Source: Bradyrhizobium tropiciagri
GTDB lineage: Bacteria; Pseudomonadota; Alphaproteobacteria; Rhizobiales; Xanthobacteraceae
Length of the DNA stretch: 64,000 bases
Reading direction: 5' to 3'
NCBI RefSeq assembly: GCF_018130505.1
Contig: NZ_JAFCKH010000005.1
Location: 124,001-188,000 of the forward strand
Shown: in pieces, positions 7,505 to 16,554 of the stretch
Layout of the letters: every line of letters begins with the position of its first letter
How positions within the stretch are numbered: the stretch's first letter is position 1
The notes under the pieces: model-generated
Seen by the model: the letters and a program-made list of their open reading frames with translations, nothing else
Database searches by the model: none
What the model was told of the DNA's origin: nothing
Made by a program: the position numbers and the translations under genes

Positions 7505-9199
7505 TTGGCACCCAAGGCGGAAAGTTATGTGTGCGGCATCTCGGATGCGCCGCTGCTCGGCGAAACCATCGGCCGCAGCCTCGACCGCGCGCGGGCGCGC
7601 TGGGGCGAGCGCGAGGCGCTGGTCTCGCCCAGCCACAATGTGCGCTGGACCTGGAACGAATTCGCCGAGCGGGTCGAGGCGCTGGCGGCGGGCTTCCTCG
7701 CGCTCGGCCTGCAACGCGGCGAGCGGATCGGCATCTGGTCGCTGAACCGGCCGGAATGGACGCTGACGCAATTCGCCGCCGCCAAGGCCGGGCTGATCCT
7801 CGTCACCATCAATCCGGCCTATCGGCTCAGCGAGCTCGAATTCGCGCTCGGCAAGGTCGGCTGCGCGGCGATCGTCACCGCGACCGCGTTCAAGACCTCG
7901 GCCTATATGGAGATGCTGAACACGCTGCTGCCCGAGCTTGCGAGCTCAGAACCCGGCCAGTTGCGATCGGCGCGGCTGCCGCAATTGCGCGCCGTGATCC
8001 AGATCGGCGGGCCGGCCGCAGCGGGGACGATTGCGTTCGAGCAGGTTTCGCAAATGGGCGGGCCGCGCCATCGCGAGCAGATCGCGGCACTCGGCGACCT
8101 CCTGCAGTTCGACGATCCGGTCAATATTCAATTCACCAGCGGCACCACAGGCTCGCCCAAGGGCGTGACGCTGACCCACCACAATATTCTCAACAACGGC
8201 TATTTCACCGGCCGCGCGATGCGGTTGACCGAAGAGGACCGGATCTGCATCCCGGTGCCGCTGTATCACTGCTTCGGCATGGTGATGGGCAACCTCGCCT
8301 CCGTCACGCTCGGCGCCACCATGGTCTATCCCGGCGAAGGCTTCGATCCGCTGGCGACGCTGACGACGATCGCGCAGGAGAAATGCACCACGCTGTACGG
8401 CGTGCCGACCATGTTCATCGCCGAGCTCGACCATCCGGATTTCGCGCGCTTCGACCTGTCGTCGCTGCGCACCGGCATCATGGCCGGCGCGCCCTGCCCG
8501 ATCGAGGTGATGAAGCGCGTCAATACCGCGATGAACATGCGCGAGGTCACGATCGCCTACGGCATGACCGAAACCAGCCCGGTGAGCTTCCAGAGCGCGA
8601 CCGACGATCCGCTGGAGCGTCGCGTCTCGACCGTCGGCCGCATCCATCCGCATGTCGAGGTCAAGGTGGTCGACCTCGACGGCAGGATCGTGCCGCGCGG
8701 CGAACGCGGCGAGCTCTGCACCCGCGGCTACAGCATCATGCTCGGCTATTGGGACGAAAAGGAAAAGACCGGCGACGTGCTCGACGCCAATGGCTGGATG
8801 CACACCGGCGATCTCGCGGTGATCGACGACGAGGGCTATTGCAACATCGTCGGCCGCATCAAGGACATGGTGATCCGCGGCGGCGAGAATTTGTATCCGC
8901 GCGAGATCGAGGAATTCCTGTTCCGCCATCCGAAGATCCAGGACGTGCAGATCTTCGGCGTCGCCGACGATCGCTACGGCGAGGAGCTGTGCGCCTGGGT
9001 GCGCGTGCGCGCCGGCGAGACGCTCACCGCCGACGAGGTCCGCGCCTTCTGCCACGGCCAGATCGCCCACAACAAGATCCCGCGCTATGTCGAGTTCGTC
9101 GAGGAATTCCCGATGACGGTGACCGGGAAGATCCAGAAATTCGTGATGCGCGACGCGGTGGAGCAGCGGCTCGGGCTGAAGGCGGCGAAGACGGCGTGA
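7505..9199 (+). CDS. Acyl-CoA synthetase (AMP-forming fatty-acid or short/medium-chain CoA ligase)
   Basis: A 564-residue adenylate-forming enzyme that activates a carboxylic acid to its CoA thioester through an acyl-AMP. The P-loop-like motif [16 protein letters not shown] (about residues 213-228), the YGMTETSP motif, the hinge region [27 protein letters not shown] and the C-terminal catalytic lysine in TVTGKIQKF are all intact. The start is TTG at 7505, chosen because GAGGAGG at 7493-7499 is an excellent ribosome site at the right distance and the second codon begins the conserved N-terminus. Relatives are annotated as FadD-like or AMP-binding proteins used for fatty-acid degradation. It is flanked by repeats and appears to be a single-gene unit. 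Confidence 0.92.
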   Translation: MAPKAESYVCGISDAPLLGETIGRSLDRARARWGEREALVSPSHNVRWTWNEFAERVEALAAGFLALGLQRGERIGIWSLNRPEWTLTQFAAAKAGLILVTINPAYRLSELEFALGKVGCAAIVTATAFKTSAYMEMLNTLLPELASSEPGQLRSARLPQLRAVIQIGGPAAAGTIAFEQVSQMGGPRHREQIAALGDLLQFDDPVNIQFTSGTTGSPKGVTLTHHNILNNGYFTGRAMRLTEEDRICIPVPLYHCFGMVMGNLASVTLGATMVYPGEGFDPLATLTTIAQEKCTTLYGVPTMFIAELDHPDFARFDLSSLRTGIMAGAPCPIEVMKRVNTAMNMREVTIAYGMTETSPVSFQSATDDPLERRVSTVGRIHPHVEVKVVDLDGRIVPRGERGELCTRGYSIMLGYWDEKEKTGDVLDANGWMHTGDLAVIDDEGYCNIVGRIKDMVIRGGENLYPREIEEFLFRHPKIQDVQIFGVADDRYGEELCAWVRVRAGETLTADEVRAFCHGQIAHNKIPRYVEFVEEFPMTVTGKIQKFVMRDAVEQRLGLKAAKTA

Positions 9200-9204
9200 C
9201 TTCT

Positions 9205-9345
9205 TTCTTCTCCCTCTCCCGCTTGCGGGGGAGGGCCGGGGTGGGGGGTATCGCCACGAGCGAGACTCTTCGTAGGGAGAGAGCCCCCACCCGCCGCGCT
9301 TCGCGCGTCGGCCTCCCCCGCAAGCGGGAGAGGCGAAGAGAACGC
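9205..9345. repeat. Imperfect palindromic repeat, family C-related
   Basis: CCCTCTCCCGCTTGCGGGGG near 9211 pairs with CCCCCGCAAGCGGGAGAGG near 9320-9340, making a long imperfect hairpin between convergent genes (acyl-CoA ligase and the PfkB kinase). It may act as a bidirectional transcription barrier. Outer arms resemble family C, the centre differs. Confidence 0.7.
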
Positions 9346-9351
9346 CCTGCC

Positions 9352-10353
9352 CTAAACCAGCAGCCCCTTGCCCTTCGCCAGATCCTGCAGCGACACCAGC
9401 GGACGGGCGCCGATGTGCTGGATCACTTCCGCCGCGGCGAGCGAGCCGAGGCGGCCGGCATTCTCGTAGCCGACGTTGCGGACGAGGCCGACCAGGAAGC
9501 CGGCCGCGAACAGATCGCCGGCGCCGGTGGTGTCGACCAGCCGGTCGATCGGATAGGCCGGCGCTGATGTCACGCCATCTCTCGACACCACGACGCAGCC
9601 CTTCTCGCTGCGGGTGACGACGCCGAGTTTCGTATCTTTCCCGAACTGCTTCAGCGCGGTGTCGAAATCGGCGGTCTGGTACAGCGAATGCAACTCGGAC
9701 TCGTTGGAGAACACGAGGTCGACGATGCCCTTGCGCATCAGGTCGAGGAATTCGTCGCGGTAGCGATCGACGCAGAACGAATCCGACAGCGTCAGCGCGA
9801 CCTGACGGCCGGCGCCGTGCGCGATGGTCGCGGCCTTCACGAACGCGTCCTTGGCGTTCTTCGGATCCCAGAGATAGCCTTCGAGATAAATGATGCCGGC
9901 CGCCGCGACCTGCTCCGGATCGATGTCATCAGGCGTCAGGTCCTGCGCGGCGCCGAGATAGGTGTTCATGGTGCGCTCGCCGTCCGGCGTCACCAGGATG
10001 TAGGAGCAGCCGGTGGCGGGCCCGCTGGTGGCCGGCCTGGTGTCGAACGTCACGCCGGCGGCGCGGATGTCGTGTGTGTAGAGGTCGCCGATCTGGTCCT
10101 TCTTGACCTTGCCGACATAGGCCGCGCGGGCGCCGAAGCTGGCGACGCCGACGATGGTGTTCGCCGCCGAGCCGCCCGACACCTCGGTCGCCCTGCCCAT
10201 GTCGCTGTAGATCGCGGTGGCGCGGGCCTCGTCGATCAGCTGCATCGAGCCCTTGGTCATGCCGTGCCGCGCGAGGAACCCCTCGTCGGTCTGCACCAGC
10301 ACGTCGAAGATCGCATTGCCGATCCCGAGAACGTCGTATTTTGCCTCAGCCAT
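9352..10353 (-). CDS. PfkB family kinase, probably adenosine kinase
   Basis: A 333-residue ribokinase-fold kinase. The two PfkB signatures are visible: an N-terminal glycine-rich region around SGGSAANTIVGVASFGARAA and the C-terminal anion-hole motif DTTGAGDLFAAGFL (about residues 275-288) whose Asp is the catalytic base. ISTY-like features such as GCSYILVTPDGERTMNTYLG match the rhizobial adenosine/sugar-kinase group, which phosphorylates adenosine to AMP, and this is the best guess, though ribokinase-like substrates cannot be excluded. The ATG at 10353 has no strong competitor. It stands alone, convergent with the acyl-CoA ligase and divergent from murJ. Confidence 0.85.
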   Translation of the reverse strand: MAEAKYDVLGIGNAIFDVLVQTDEGFLARHGMTKGSMQLIDEARATAIYSDMGRATEVSGGSAANTIVGVASFGARAAYVGKVKKDQIGDLYTHDIRAAGVTFDTRPATSGPATGCSYILVTPDGERTMNTYLGAAQDLTPDDIDPEQVAAAGIIYLEGYLWDPKNAKDAFVKAATIAHGAGRQVALTLSDSFCVDRYRDEFLDLMRKGIVDLVFSNESELHSLYQTADFDTALKQFGKDTKLGVVTRSEKGCVVVSRDGVTSAPAYPIDRLVDTTGAGDLFAAGFLVGLVRNVGYENAGRLGSLAAAEVIQHIGARPLVSLQDLAKGKGLLV

Positions 10354-10474
10354 TGACCTGCCCTGTGTTGCGGAGGCTGCGGCCTATCACGTTACGGCCG
10401 ACGGCAGCAAGACAGGCCAGCAGTCCCGTCATCCCCAAGGATGATGGGTCGAACTGCGGTACAACATATCCGGC

Positions 10475-10596
10475 GTCGTCCCGGCGAAGGCCGGGACCCA
10501 TAACCACAGGGTTGGATTATTGAAGAAGGCTGCGGCCCCAGCACCGCGCAACAATGATCTTCGGTGGTAATGGGTCCCGGCCTTCGCCGGGACGAC
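10475..10596. repeat. Long inverted repeat, family D
   Basis: Perfect 26-bp arms at 10475-10500 and 10571-10596 (core CCCGGCGAAGGCCGGGACCC and its complement) are separated by 70 nt. Each arm also contains its own small dyad, CCGGCGAAGGCCGG. It occupies most of the 340-nt gap between the PfkB kinase and murJ; nothing gene-like is seen there besides the repeat. Confidence 0.85.
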
Positions 10597-10692
10597 ACTG
10601 AATGTTTGGCGTCGCTGATCGCACTCTCTGAGGGTAACGGGTCTGACAGGGTGCTACTGGCAGCAACACGTCCTGCTGCTATACAAGCCGCG

Positions 10693-12228
10693 ATGATCCG
10701 CTCCTTCCTCACCGTTTCCACGGGAACGCTGTCCTCGCGGCTGCTCGGCTTCGTGCGCGATTCCGTGATCGCGGCGCTGCTCGGCGCGGGGCCGGTGGCG
10801 GATGCGTTCCTGGCCGCGTTCCAGCTGGTGAATGTGGTGCGGCGCCTGCTCGCCGAGGGCGGGCTGAATGCGGCGCTGGTGCCGGCCTGGCTCAAGATCC
10901 GCGACAGCGACGGCGTCGCGGCGGCGACTGCCTTCGCCGGCCGCGTGCTCGGCACCGTCAGCGCTGCCGTCATCGCGGCCGCGCTCGTCATCGGCGTGCT
11001 GATGCCGTTCGTGATCGCCCTGATCGCGCCGGGCTTCGTCGGCCGCGACACGCTGCAATTCGCCGTCGACGACGCGAGGCTGATGCTGCCCTATCTCGCC
11101 TTCGCCGGACCCGTCACCGTGATGATGGGGCTGCTCAACGCGCAGGGCCGCTTCGCGCTGACCGCGTTCTCGCCGCTGCTGTTCAACATCGCGCTGATAG
11201 CCGTGATGGCCGTGCTGCTGGTGCGGCAGCACGACCCGGTTCGCGCGGCGCTGGTGATGGCGGCGACGATCGGCGTCGCCGGCCTGCTGCAGCTCTCGAT
11301 GCTGGCGATGCGCGGCGCCAAGCTCGCCGCGCCGCTGCGTGTCTCGTTCGACGGCGAGATGCGCAGCTTCCTCGGCCGCGCGGTTCCCGGCATGGTCGCG
11401 AGCAGCGCGCCGCAATGGCTGATGGTGGCGGGCGCGGTGATCGCCTCCGGCGCGCCGGCGGCAGTGTCCTGGCTCTATTTCGCCAACCGCCTGCTCGAGC
11501 TGCCGCTCGGCATCGTCGGCGTCGCGATGGGCACCGTGCTGATCCCCGAGATGACGCGCGCGGTGCGCAGCGGCGAACACGGCGCGATCGCGCATGCGGA
11601 ATCGCGCGCGCTGGAGCTCGCGGCCGGGCTGGCGCTGCCGGCGACGCTCGGCCTGATGGTGCTGAGCGGCCCGATCGTGCGCATGCTGTTCGAGCACGGC
11701 GCATTCAGCGCCGAGGACAGCGCGGCGACGGCGCAGGCGCTGGTCTGGCTGAGCCTCGCGCTGCCGGCGCATGTGCTGGTGAAGGCGCTGTCGCCGGCGT
11801 TCTTCGCCCGCGAAGACACGCTGACGCCGCTGCTGGCGACGCTGCAATCCGTCGTGGTCGCGATCGCCGCGGCGTTCCTGTTCGGCCAGCTCTACGGCGC
11901 CAACGGCATTGCCGCCGGGATCACGCTCGGCGCCTGGAGCAACGCGCTGTCGCTGATCCGCAAGGGCGCGACCAGCTTCGGCTTCTCGATCGATGCCGAC
12001 GCCCGCCGCCGGCTGCCGCGAATCCTCGCCGCCGCGCTTGCGATGGGCGCCCTGCTGTGGATCGCGGCCCGCCTGCTGCCGGCCGGCGCCCACGGCCTGG
12101 TAGAGGCCGCCGCCCTGCTCGTGCTGATCACCGCCGGTATCGCGGCTTACGGGCTGCTTTTGCAGCTTTTCGGCGTGACCGGCTGGCGGCAGGCGGTCAA
12201 CGCCGTCAAGCAGGGGCGCCCCGCCTGA
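10693..12228 (+). CDS. murJ: Lipid II flippase MurJ (MviN)
   Basis: A 511-residue polytopic inner-membrane protein of the MOP/MATE-like exporter superfamily that flips lipid-linked peptidoglycan precursor to the periplasm. About 14 hydrophobic segments can be followed. The conserved start IRSFLTVSTGTLSSRLLGFVRD, the R-rich loop NVVRRLLAEGGLNAALVP and LLELPLGIVGVAMGTVLIPEM are characteristic of MurJ. The ATG at 10693 is chosen because it begins the family N-terminus; an in-frame upstream extension to 10564 runs through repeat D and is rejected. trpS follows after 66 nt on the same strand, so both may be cotranscribed. Confidence 0.95.
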   Translation: MIRSFLTVSTGTLSSRLLGFVRDSVIAALLGAGPVADAFLAAFQLVNVVRRLLAEGGLNAALVPAWLKIRDSDGVAAATAFAGRVLGTVSAAVIAAALVIGVLMPFVIALIAPGFVGRDTLQFAVDDARLMLPYLAFAGPVTVMMGLLNAQGRFALTAFSPLLFNIALIAVMAVLLVRQHDPVRAALVMAATIGVAGLLQLSMLAMRGAKLAAPLRVSFDGEMRSFLGRAVPGMVASSAPQWLMVAGAVIASGAPAAVSWLYFANRLLELPLGIVGVAMGTVLIPEMTRAVRSGEHGAIAHAESRALELAAGLALPATLGLMVLSGPIVRMLFEHGAFSAEDSAATAQALVWLSLALPAHVLVKALSPAFFAREDTLTPLLATLQSVVVAIAAAFLFGQLYGANGIAAGITLGAWSNALSLIRKGATSFGFSIDADARRRLPRILAAALAMGALLWIAARLLPAGAHGLVEAAALLVLITAGIAAYGLLLQLFGVTGWRQAVNAVKQGRPA

Positions 12229-12294
12229 CTTGCGCGCGCGAAGCTTAAATGGCAAACGACCCCGCCAAAGCCAGCATTTCCGGGAATCTTGACC

Positions 12295-13347
12295 ATGGCG
12301 TTCGTTGAACGGGTTTTCTCAGGCGTCCAGCCGACGGGCAATCTGCACCTCGGCAACTACCTCGGCGCCATCGTCAACTTCGTGAAGATGCAGGAGACGC
12401 ATAACTGCATCTATTGCGTCGTCGACATGCACGCGATCACGCAAGGCGTCGACGTCTGGGGCGGCCCGACCGAGCTGGCGCGCAACACCCGCGAGGTGAC
12501 CGCCGCCTTCATTGCCGCCGGCATCGATCCGAAGAAGCACATCGTGTTCAACCAGAGCCAGATCGCCGGCCACGCCGAGCTGACCTGGATCTTCAACTGC
12601 GTGGCGCGGATCGGCTGGCTGAACCGCATGACCCAGTTCAAGGAGAAGGCCGGCAAGGATCGCGAGAACGCCTCCGTCGGCCTCTACGATTATCCGGTGC
12701 TGATGGCCGCCGACATCCTGCTGTACCGCGCGACCCATGTGCCGGTCGGCGAGGACCAGAAGCAGCATCTGGAGCTCTCGCGGGACATCGCGCAGAAGTT
12801 CAACAACGACTTCGTTGATTCAATTCGTGGCCATGGGTTCGACGACGGCCTGTTCTTCCCGCAGCCGGAACCGCTGATCACCGGGCCGGCAACGCGGGTA
12901 ATGAGCCTGCGCGACGGCACCAAGAAGATGTCGAAGTCGGACGCATCCGACAATTCGCGCATCAACCTCACCGATGACGCCGACACCATCGCGCAGAAGA
13001 TCCGCAAGGCGAAGACCGATCCGGAGCCGCTGCCGTCGGAAGAGAAGGGCCTCGAGCCGCGCCCGGAGGCCGACAACCTGGTCGGCATCTACGCCGCGCT
13101 CGCCGGCGTCTCCAAGCAGGAGGTGCTGACGCAGTTCGGCGGCGGGCAGTTCTCCAGCTTCAAGAACGCGCTGGTCGAGGTTTGCGTCGCAAAACTGGCG
13201 CCGATCGCCAGCGAGATGAAGAAGCTGGTCGCCGATCCCGGCCATGTCGACGCGGTCCTGGCCGACGGCGCCAACCGCGCCCGCGGGATCGCCGACGAGA
13301 CCATGCGCACGGTCAAGGACATCGTCGGCTTCATCCGCCCGCGCTGA
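12295..13347 (+). CDS. trpS: Tryptophanyl-tRNA synthetase
   Basis: A 350-residue class I aminoacyl-tRNA synthetase that charges tRNA-Trp. The HIGH-equivalent is in [16 protein letters not shown] (residues 11-26) and the KMSKS loop is intact as [10 protein letters not shown] near 220. [18 protein letters not shown] and [18 protein letters not shown] are family hallmarks. The length is usual for bacterial TrpS (330-350). The ATG at 12295 gives [10 protein letters not shown]; a TTG two codons earlier is possible but unneeded. It follows murJ and precedes a universal stress protein gene. Confidence 0.97.
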   Translation: MAFVERVFSGVQPTGNLHLGNYLGAIVNFVKMQETHNCIYCVVDMHAITQGVDVWGGPTELARNTREVTAAFIAAGIDPKKHIVFNQSQIAGHAELTWIFNCVARIGWLNRMTQFKEKAGKDRENASVGLYDYPVLMAADILLYRATHVPVGEDQKQHLELSRDIAQKFNNDFVDSIRGHGFDDGLFFPQPEPLITGPATRVMSLRDGTKKMSKSDASDNSRINLTDDADTIAQKIRKAKTDPEPLPSEEKGLEPRPEADNLVGIYAALAGVSKQEVLTQFGGGQFSSFKNALVEVCVAKLAPIASEMKKLVADPGHVDAVLADGANRARGIADETMRTVKDIVGFIRPR

Positions 13348-13435
13348 CGCACGCGTCAGGAACTGCGCGCGCCCTCTCCCAAACGGCGAGGGAGTGTGGC
13401 AGCATGGGTCGGTTTGGTTCAGCACCGGGACATGC

Positions 13436-13930
13436 ATGACCACCCAGCGACGCAGCTATGAGACCGGCCACAAGCCGAAATGCCTCGTCATCGTCGACGA
13501 CACGGCGGAATGGGACCGCGCGGTCTATTACGCCAGCCGGTGGGCGATCCGGGTCGGCGGCGGCGTGGTGATGCTGCGGGTGATCGAGACCGAGGACCAG
13601 AACCAGCAATGGCTCGGCGTCGCCGACATCATGCGCGCGGAGGCCGAGGAGGCCGCCAATGAGGCGCTGGACCGCGCCGCCGGCCGCGCCAACGGCATCG
13701 CCGCGATCACCCCGGAACGGGTGATTCGCGAGGGCGACCCCACCGAACAGATCCTCGACGTGATCGAGAAGGACGTCGACATCGCCATGCTGGTGCTGGC
13801 CGCCAATCCCGGCGCCGAGGGGCCTGGGCCGATCATCACCACGATGGCCAAGACCATGGGCGCGTTCCCGATCCCGGTCACCATCGTGCCCGGCGGGCTG
13901 ACCGACGCCGAAGTCGACGCCCTGTCCTAG
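13436..13930 (+). CDS. Universal stress protein (UspA family)
   Basis: A 164-residue cytoplasmic protein of the Usp alpha/beta fold. The strands and helices follow the pattern KCLVIVDDTAEWDRAVYYASRWA ... GGGVVMLRVIE ... VIREGDPTEQILDVIEKD, ending in VTIVPGGL. The ATP-binding GxxG-9x-G-S/T signature of UspFG types is not obvious (AANPGAEGPGPIITTMAKTMG only partly fits), so ATP binding is uncertain. The ATG at 13436 is used; the region upstream to 13244 overlaps trpS in another frame and is not coding. It lies between trpS and nfuA; a dedicated target is unknown. Confidence 0.85.
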   Translation: MTTQRRSYETGHKPKCLVIVDDTAEWDRAVYYASRWAIRVGGGVVMLRVIETEDQNQQWLGVADIMRAEAEEAANEALDRAAGRANGIAAITPERVIREGDPTEQILDVIEKDVDIAMLVLAANPGAEGPGPIITTMAKTMGAFPIPVTIVPGGLTDAEVDALS

Positions 13931-14076
13931 TGGATTACACCCTTTGAGGCCACGCCGGAGCATGGATACGGCCCCGGAACCGCGGTTTTGCGGCTTGATC
14001 GATAGCTTTTTAGTTGCCATTTGATAGGGGAACCCTCAACGCGCCGGCCTTGAACCGGCGACGCCGGAGACAGCAG

Positions 14077-14643
14077 ATGTTCATTCAGACCGAAGCCACC
14101 CCCAATCCCGCCACCCTGAAGTTCATTCCGGGCCGCGTCGTGCTCGACAACGGCACGATGGAATTCTCGCCGGACTCCGCGGCCCGCTCGCCGCTCGCCG
14201 AACGGCTGTTCGCCGTGCCAGGCGTGACCGGTGTGTTCTTCGGCTCGGATTTCGTCACCGTGACCAAGGCGGACGGCGACTGGCAGCACCTCAAGCCGGC
14301 GATCCTCGGCGCGATCATGGAGCACTACATGTCCGGCGCGCCGCTGCTCGCCGACGGCACCGCCTCCAGCGACGCTGCGAGCGACGAGGACGACGAATTC
14401 TTCGATGAAGCCGATGCCGAGACCGTCGAGCAGATCAAGGACCTGATCGAGACGCGCGTGCGCCCCGCGGTCGCCAATGACGGCGGCGACATCACCTTCC
14501 GCGGCTTCAAGGACGGCATCGTCTATCTCAACATGAAGGGCTCCTGTGCCGGCTGCCCGTCATCGACCGCAACCTTGCAGCACGGCATCCAGAACCTGCT
14601 TCGGCATTTCGTGCCCGACGTGCAGGAAGTCCGGCCGATGTAA
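14077..14643 (+). CDS. nfuA: NfuA-type iron-sulfur cluster carrier protein
   Basis: A 188-residue protein with an N-terminal Nfu_N domain (FIQTEATPNPATLKFIPGR to about residue 90), an acidic linker (ASDEDDEFFDEAD), and a C-terminal NifU-like domain with the cluster-binding CAGC motif (C157, C160). It carries 4Fe-4S clusters to apo-proteins in the cytoplasm. The start at 14077 is the family-typical MFIQTE. The 5' leader overlaps a GC-rich dyad at 14041-14067. It resembles the general Nfu carrier rather than nitrogenase NifU because the N-terminal IscU-type scaffold domain is absent. Confidence 0.95.
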   Translation: MFIQTEATPNPATLKFIPGRVVLDNGTMEFSPDSAARSPLAERLFAVPGVTGVFFGSDFVTVTKADGDWQHLKPAILGAIMEHYMSGAPLLADGTASSDAASDEDDEFFDEADAETVEQIKDLIETRVRPAVANDGGDITFRGFKDGIVYLNMKGSCAGCPSSTATLQHGIQNLLRHFVPDVQEVRPM

Positions 14644-14649
14644 ACCTGC

Positions 14650-14740
14650 GCAGGGTGGGCAAAGGCGCGCTTGCGCCGTGCCCACCTTCAAGAGCAGTGC
14701 AAGAGGTGGTGGGCACGCTTCGCTTTGCCCACCCTACGAA
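14650..14740. repeat. Palindromic intergenic repeat, family E
   Basis: Two nested hairpins built from GTGGGC/GCCCAC: GGTGGGCAAAGGCGCGCTTG...CCGTGCCCACC, then GGTGGTGGGCACGCTTCG...TTTGCCCACCCTACG. It lies between nfuA and tsaB; only one copy was seen in the window. Confidence 0.7.
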
Positions 14741-14811
14741 GAGGGGGAAAGAACGGTGAGCCGGCGAACAGGAATTGGCCCTGACCTTCCATTCGCTGTG
14801 ACGTCTTCCTC

Positions 14812-15510
14812 ATGATGATTCTCGCAATCGATACCGCGCTCGATGCCTGCTCAGCGGCGGTGCTCGACACCACCTCCGGCAATACCATCGCCATTGAATC
14901 GCTGCCGATGCAGCGCGGCCATGCCGAGGCGTTGATGCCGCTGCTCGGGCGGGTGATGAAAGAGAGCGGCATCGGCTTTGCCGGGCTCGACCGCATCGCC
15001 GTCACCACCGGCCCCGGCAGTTTCACCGGCCTGCGCGTCGGCCTGTCGGCGGCGCGCGGCATCGCGCTTGCCGCGGAGAAGCCGGTGGTCGGCGTGACCA
15101 CGCTCGCCGCTTACGCCGCGCCCGTGGTCGCCGCGAATGCCGAACGTCCGATCCTGTCGGCGATCGATGCGCGGCACGATCACGTCTATTTCCAGGTGGT
15201 GGCCGGCGACGGCAGCCCGCTCGTCAAGCCGAAGGTGGCGCCGATCGCGGAGGCGCTCGAGGCCGCCCAATACGGCGCGCTGCATCTGGTCGGCAACGCC
15301 GCGGCAATGCTTCTTGCCGCGCGCTGGCCTGCGGACGCAGCGGACCCCGTCGCGGTCGATTGCCAATCGGCACCCGATATTACCTGGGTCGCCTGGATCG
15401 GCGCCGCCATCGATCCCGACGGCGCGCCGCCGCGGCCGTTCTATCTGCGCGCGCCCGACGCCAAGCCGCCGAAGGATCGCCTCGAAGTCAGCGCCCCGCC
15501 GTCGACATGA
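14812..15510 (+). CDS. tsaB: tRNA threonylcarbamoyladenosine biosynthesis protein TsaB
   Basis: A 232-residue ASKHA-fold protein, partner of TsaD in forming N6-threonylcarbamoyladenosine at A37 of ANN-decoding tRNAs. The N-terminus MMILAIDTALDACSAAVLD and the segment GPGSFTGLRVGLSAARGIALA (phosphate-1-like loop and dimer helix) are diagnostic. Two adjacent ATG codons (14812, 14815) are possible. It overlaps rimI by 4 nt (ATGA), the usual tsaB-rimI pairing. The ATPase partner TsaE is also in this window as the N-terminal part of the fusion at 59239. Confidence 0.95.
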   Translation: MMILAIDTALDACSAAVLDTTSGNTIAIESLPMQRGHAEALMPLLGRVMKESGIGFAGLDRIAVTTGPGSFTGLRVGLSAARGIALAAEKPVVGVTTLAAYAAPVVAANAERPILSAIDARHDHVYFQVVAGDGSPLVKPKVAPIAEALEAAQYGALHLVGNAAAMLLAARWPADAADPVAVDCQSAPDITWVAWIGAAIDPDGAPPRPFYLRAPDAKPPKDRLEVSAPPST

Positions 15511-15992
15511 TGGACTGGTTGTCACGGTGGTGGAGCGGCGGCCCGCTTGCGGTCGAGCCCGCGACGTTGCGCGACGCGGCGCGGCTCGCGCAACTGCATG
15601 GCGCATCGTTTCACCGCGGTTGGGGCGAAGGCGAATTCGAGATGATGCTCACCGAGCGCAACACGCTGGTGCATCGCCTGCGCCAGGGACGCAAGGTGAT
15701 CGGCTTCGCGGTGTCGCGCATGGCGGCGGACGAGGCGGAAATCCTGTCGATCGCGATCGACGGCAGCCAGCGCGGACGCGGCCTGTCGCGCAACCTGCTG
15801 CTGACCCATCTCGGCCATCTTGCCGGCCGCGGCATCCGCACCATTTTTCTGGAAGTGGAAGAAAACAATCAGCCGGCGCGCAGACTCTACGAACGGACCG
15901 GATTCGGCGTGGTCGGCCGCCGCGAACGCTATTACAAGCAGCCCGGCGGGGAACATTTGAACGCGCTTCTGATGCGCCGCGACTTGTCGTAA
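15507..15992 (+). CDS. rimI: Ribosomal protein S18 alanine N-acetyltransferase
   Basis: A 161-residue GNAT acetyltransferase. The acetyl-CoA-binding motif is ISIAIDGSQRGRGLSRNLL (Q/RxxGxG/A pattern), and the downstream FLEVEENNQPARRLYERTGF is the RimI signature. RimI acetylates the N-terminal alanine of ribosomal protein S18. The start at 15507 overlaps the tsaB stop; a much longer frame begins at 15360 but its extra residues are arginine-rich out-of-frame sequence of tsaB. Translational coupling with tsaB is likely. Confidence 0.93.
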   Translation: MMDWLSRWWSGGPLAVEPATLRDAARLAQLHGASFHRGWGEGEFEMMLTERNTLVHRLRQGRKVIGFAVSRMAADEAEILSIAIDGSQRGRGLSRNLLLTHLGHLAGRGIRTIFLEVEENNQPARRLYERTGFGVVGRRERYYKQPGGEHLNALLMRRDLS

Positions 15993-16038
15993 CATCCGCG
16001 CGATGGCAGAACAGCGCCTGCTCTGAGGCCCCCGGACC

Positions 16039-16491
16039 ATGACCACGGTGAAAATCCCGCCTGCGCAGAAGAATACCGGCATCGAGGCGCGCTGCGCCGC
16101 GACCGGCATGCGCATGACCGAACAGCGCCGCGTGATCGCGCGCGTGCTGGCGGAATCGATGGACCATCCCGATGTCGAGGAACTGTATCGCCGCTGCGTC
16201 GCGGTCGACGACAAGATCTCGATCTCGACGGTGTACCGCACCGTCAAGCTGTTCGAGGACGCCGGCATCATCGAGCGCCACGATTTCCGCGAGGGCCGCG
16301 CGCGCTACGAGCAGATGCCGGAGAGCCATCACGACCATCTGATCAACCTGCGCGACGGCAAGGTGATCGAGTTCACCTCCGAGGAGATCGAGAAGCTGCA
16401 GGCCGAGATCGCGCGCAAGCTCGGCTACAAGCTGGTCGATCACCGGCTCGAGCTCTATTGCGTCCCGCTCGACGAAGACAGCAAGTCGTAG
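16039..16491 (+). CDS. fur: Fur-family metalloregulator (Fur/Mur type)
   Basis: A 150-residue regulator with the Fur winged helix (TGMRMTEQRRVIARVLAES, STVYRTVKLFEDAGIIER) and dimerisation domain with the HHDH metal-binding cluster (PESHHDHLINLRDGKVIEF). The structural CxxC motifs of E. coli Fur are absent; only one cysteine (LELYC) remains in the second half, as in the rhizobial Fur/Mur proteins, which respond to manganese in several species and to iron in Bradyrhizobium. It follows rimI by 46 nt. The second family member, Irr, is at 42042, and its promoter carries a possible target site for this protein. Confidence 0.93.
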   Translation: MTTVKIPPAQKNTGIEARCAATGMRMTEQRRVIARVLAESMDHPDVEELYRRCVAVDDKISISTVYRTVKLFEDAGIIERHDFREGRARYEQMPESHHDHLINLRDGKVIEFTSEEIEKLQAEIARKLGYKLVDHRLELYCVPLDEDSKS

Positions 16492-16495
16492 CATA

Positions 16496-16541
16496 GCGTT
16501 TTCAAGCGAAGTGGGCACCGGTTCGCGCAAAGAAAACGCGT
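16496..16541. repeat. 46-nt palindromic element, family F (copy 1)
   Basis: GCGTTTTCAAGCGAAGTGGG begins an element that ends with GAAAACGCG; the outer arms GCGTTTTC/GAAAACGC and inner CGAA.../TTCG pairs give a cruciform-like hairpin. It lies between the fur stop and the ribosome site of the HAD gene. A second copy (52101-52148) occupies the equivalent place upstream of ubiE. Confidence 0.8.
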
Positions 16542-16554
16542 CAGACAGAAAGCC

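Noticed and set aside
14077-14643. A nitrogen-fixation nifU gene
   Set aside because: The protein is the short Nfu type with an Nfu_N domain; the IscU-like scaffold half is missing and no nif genes are near.
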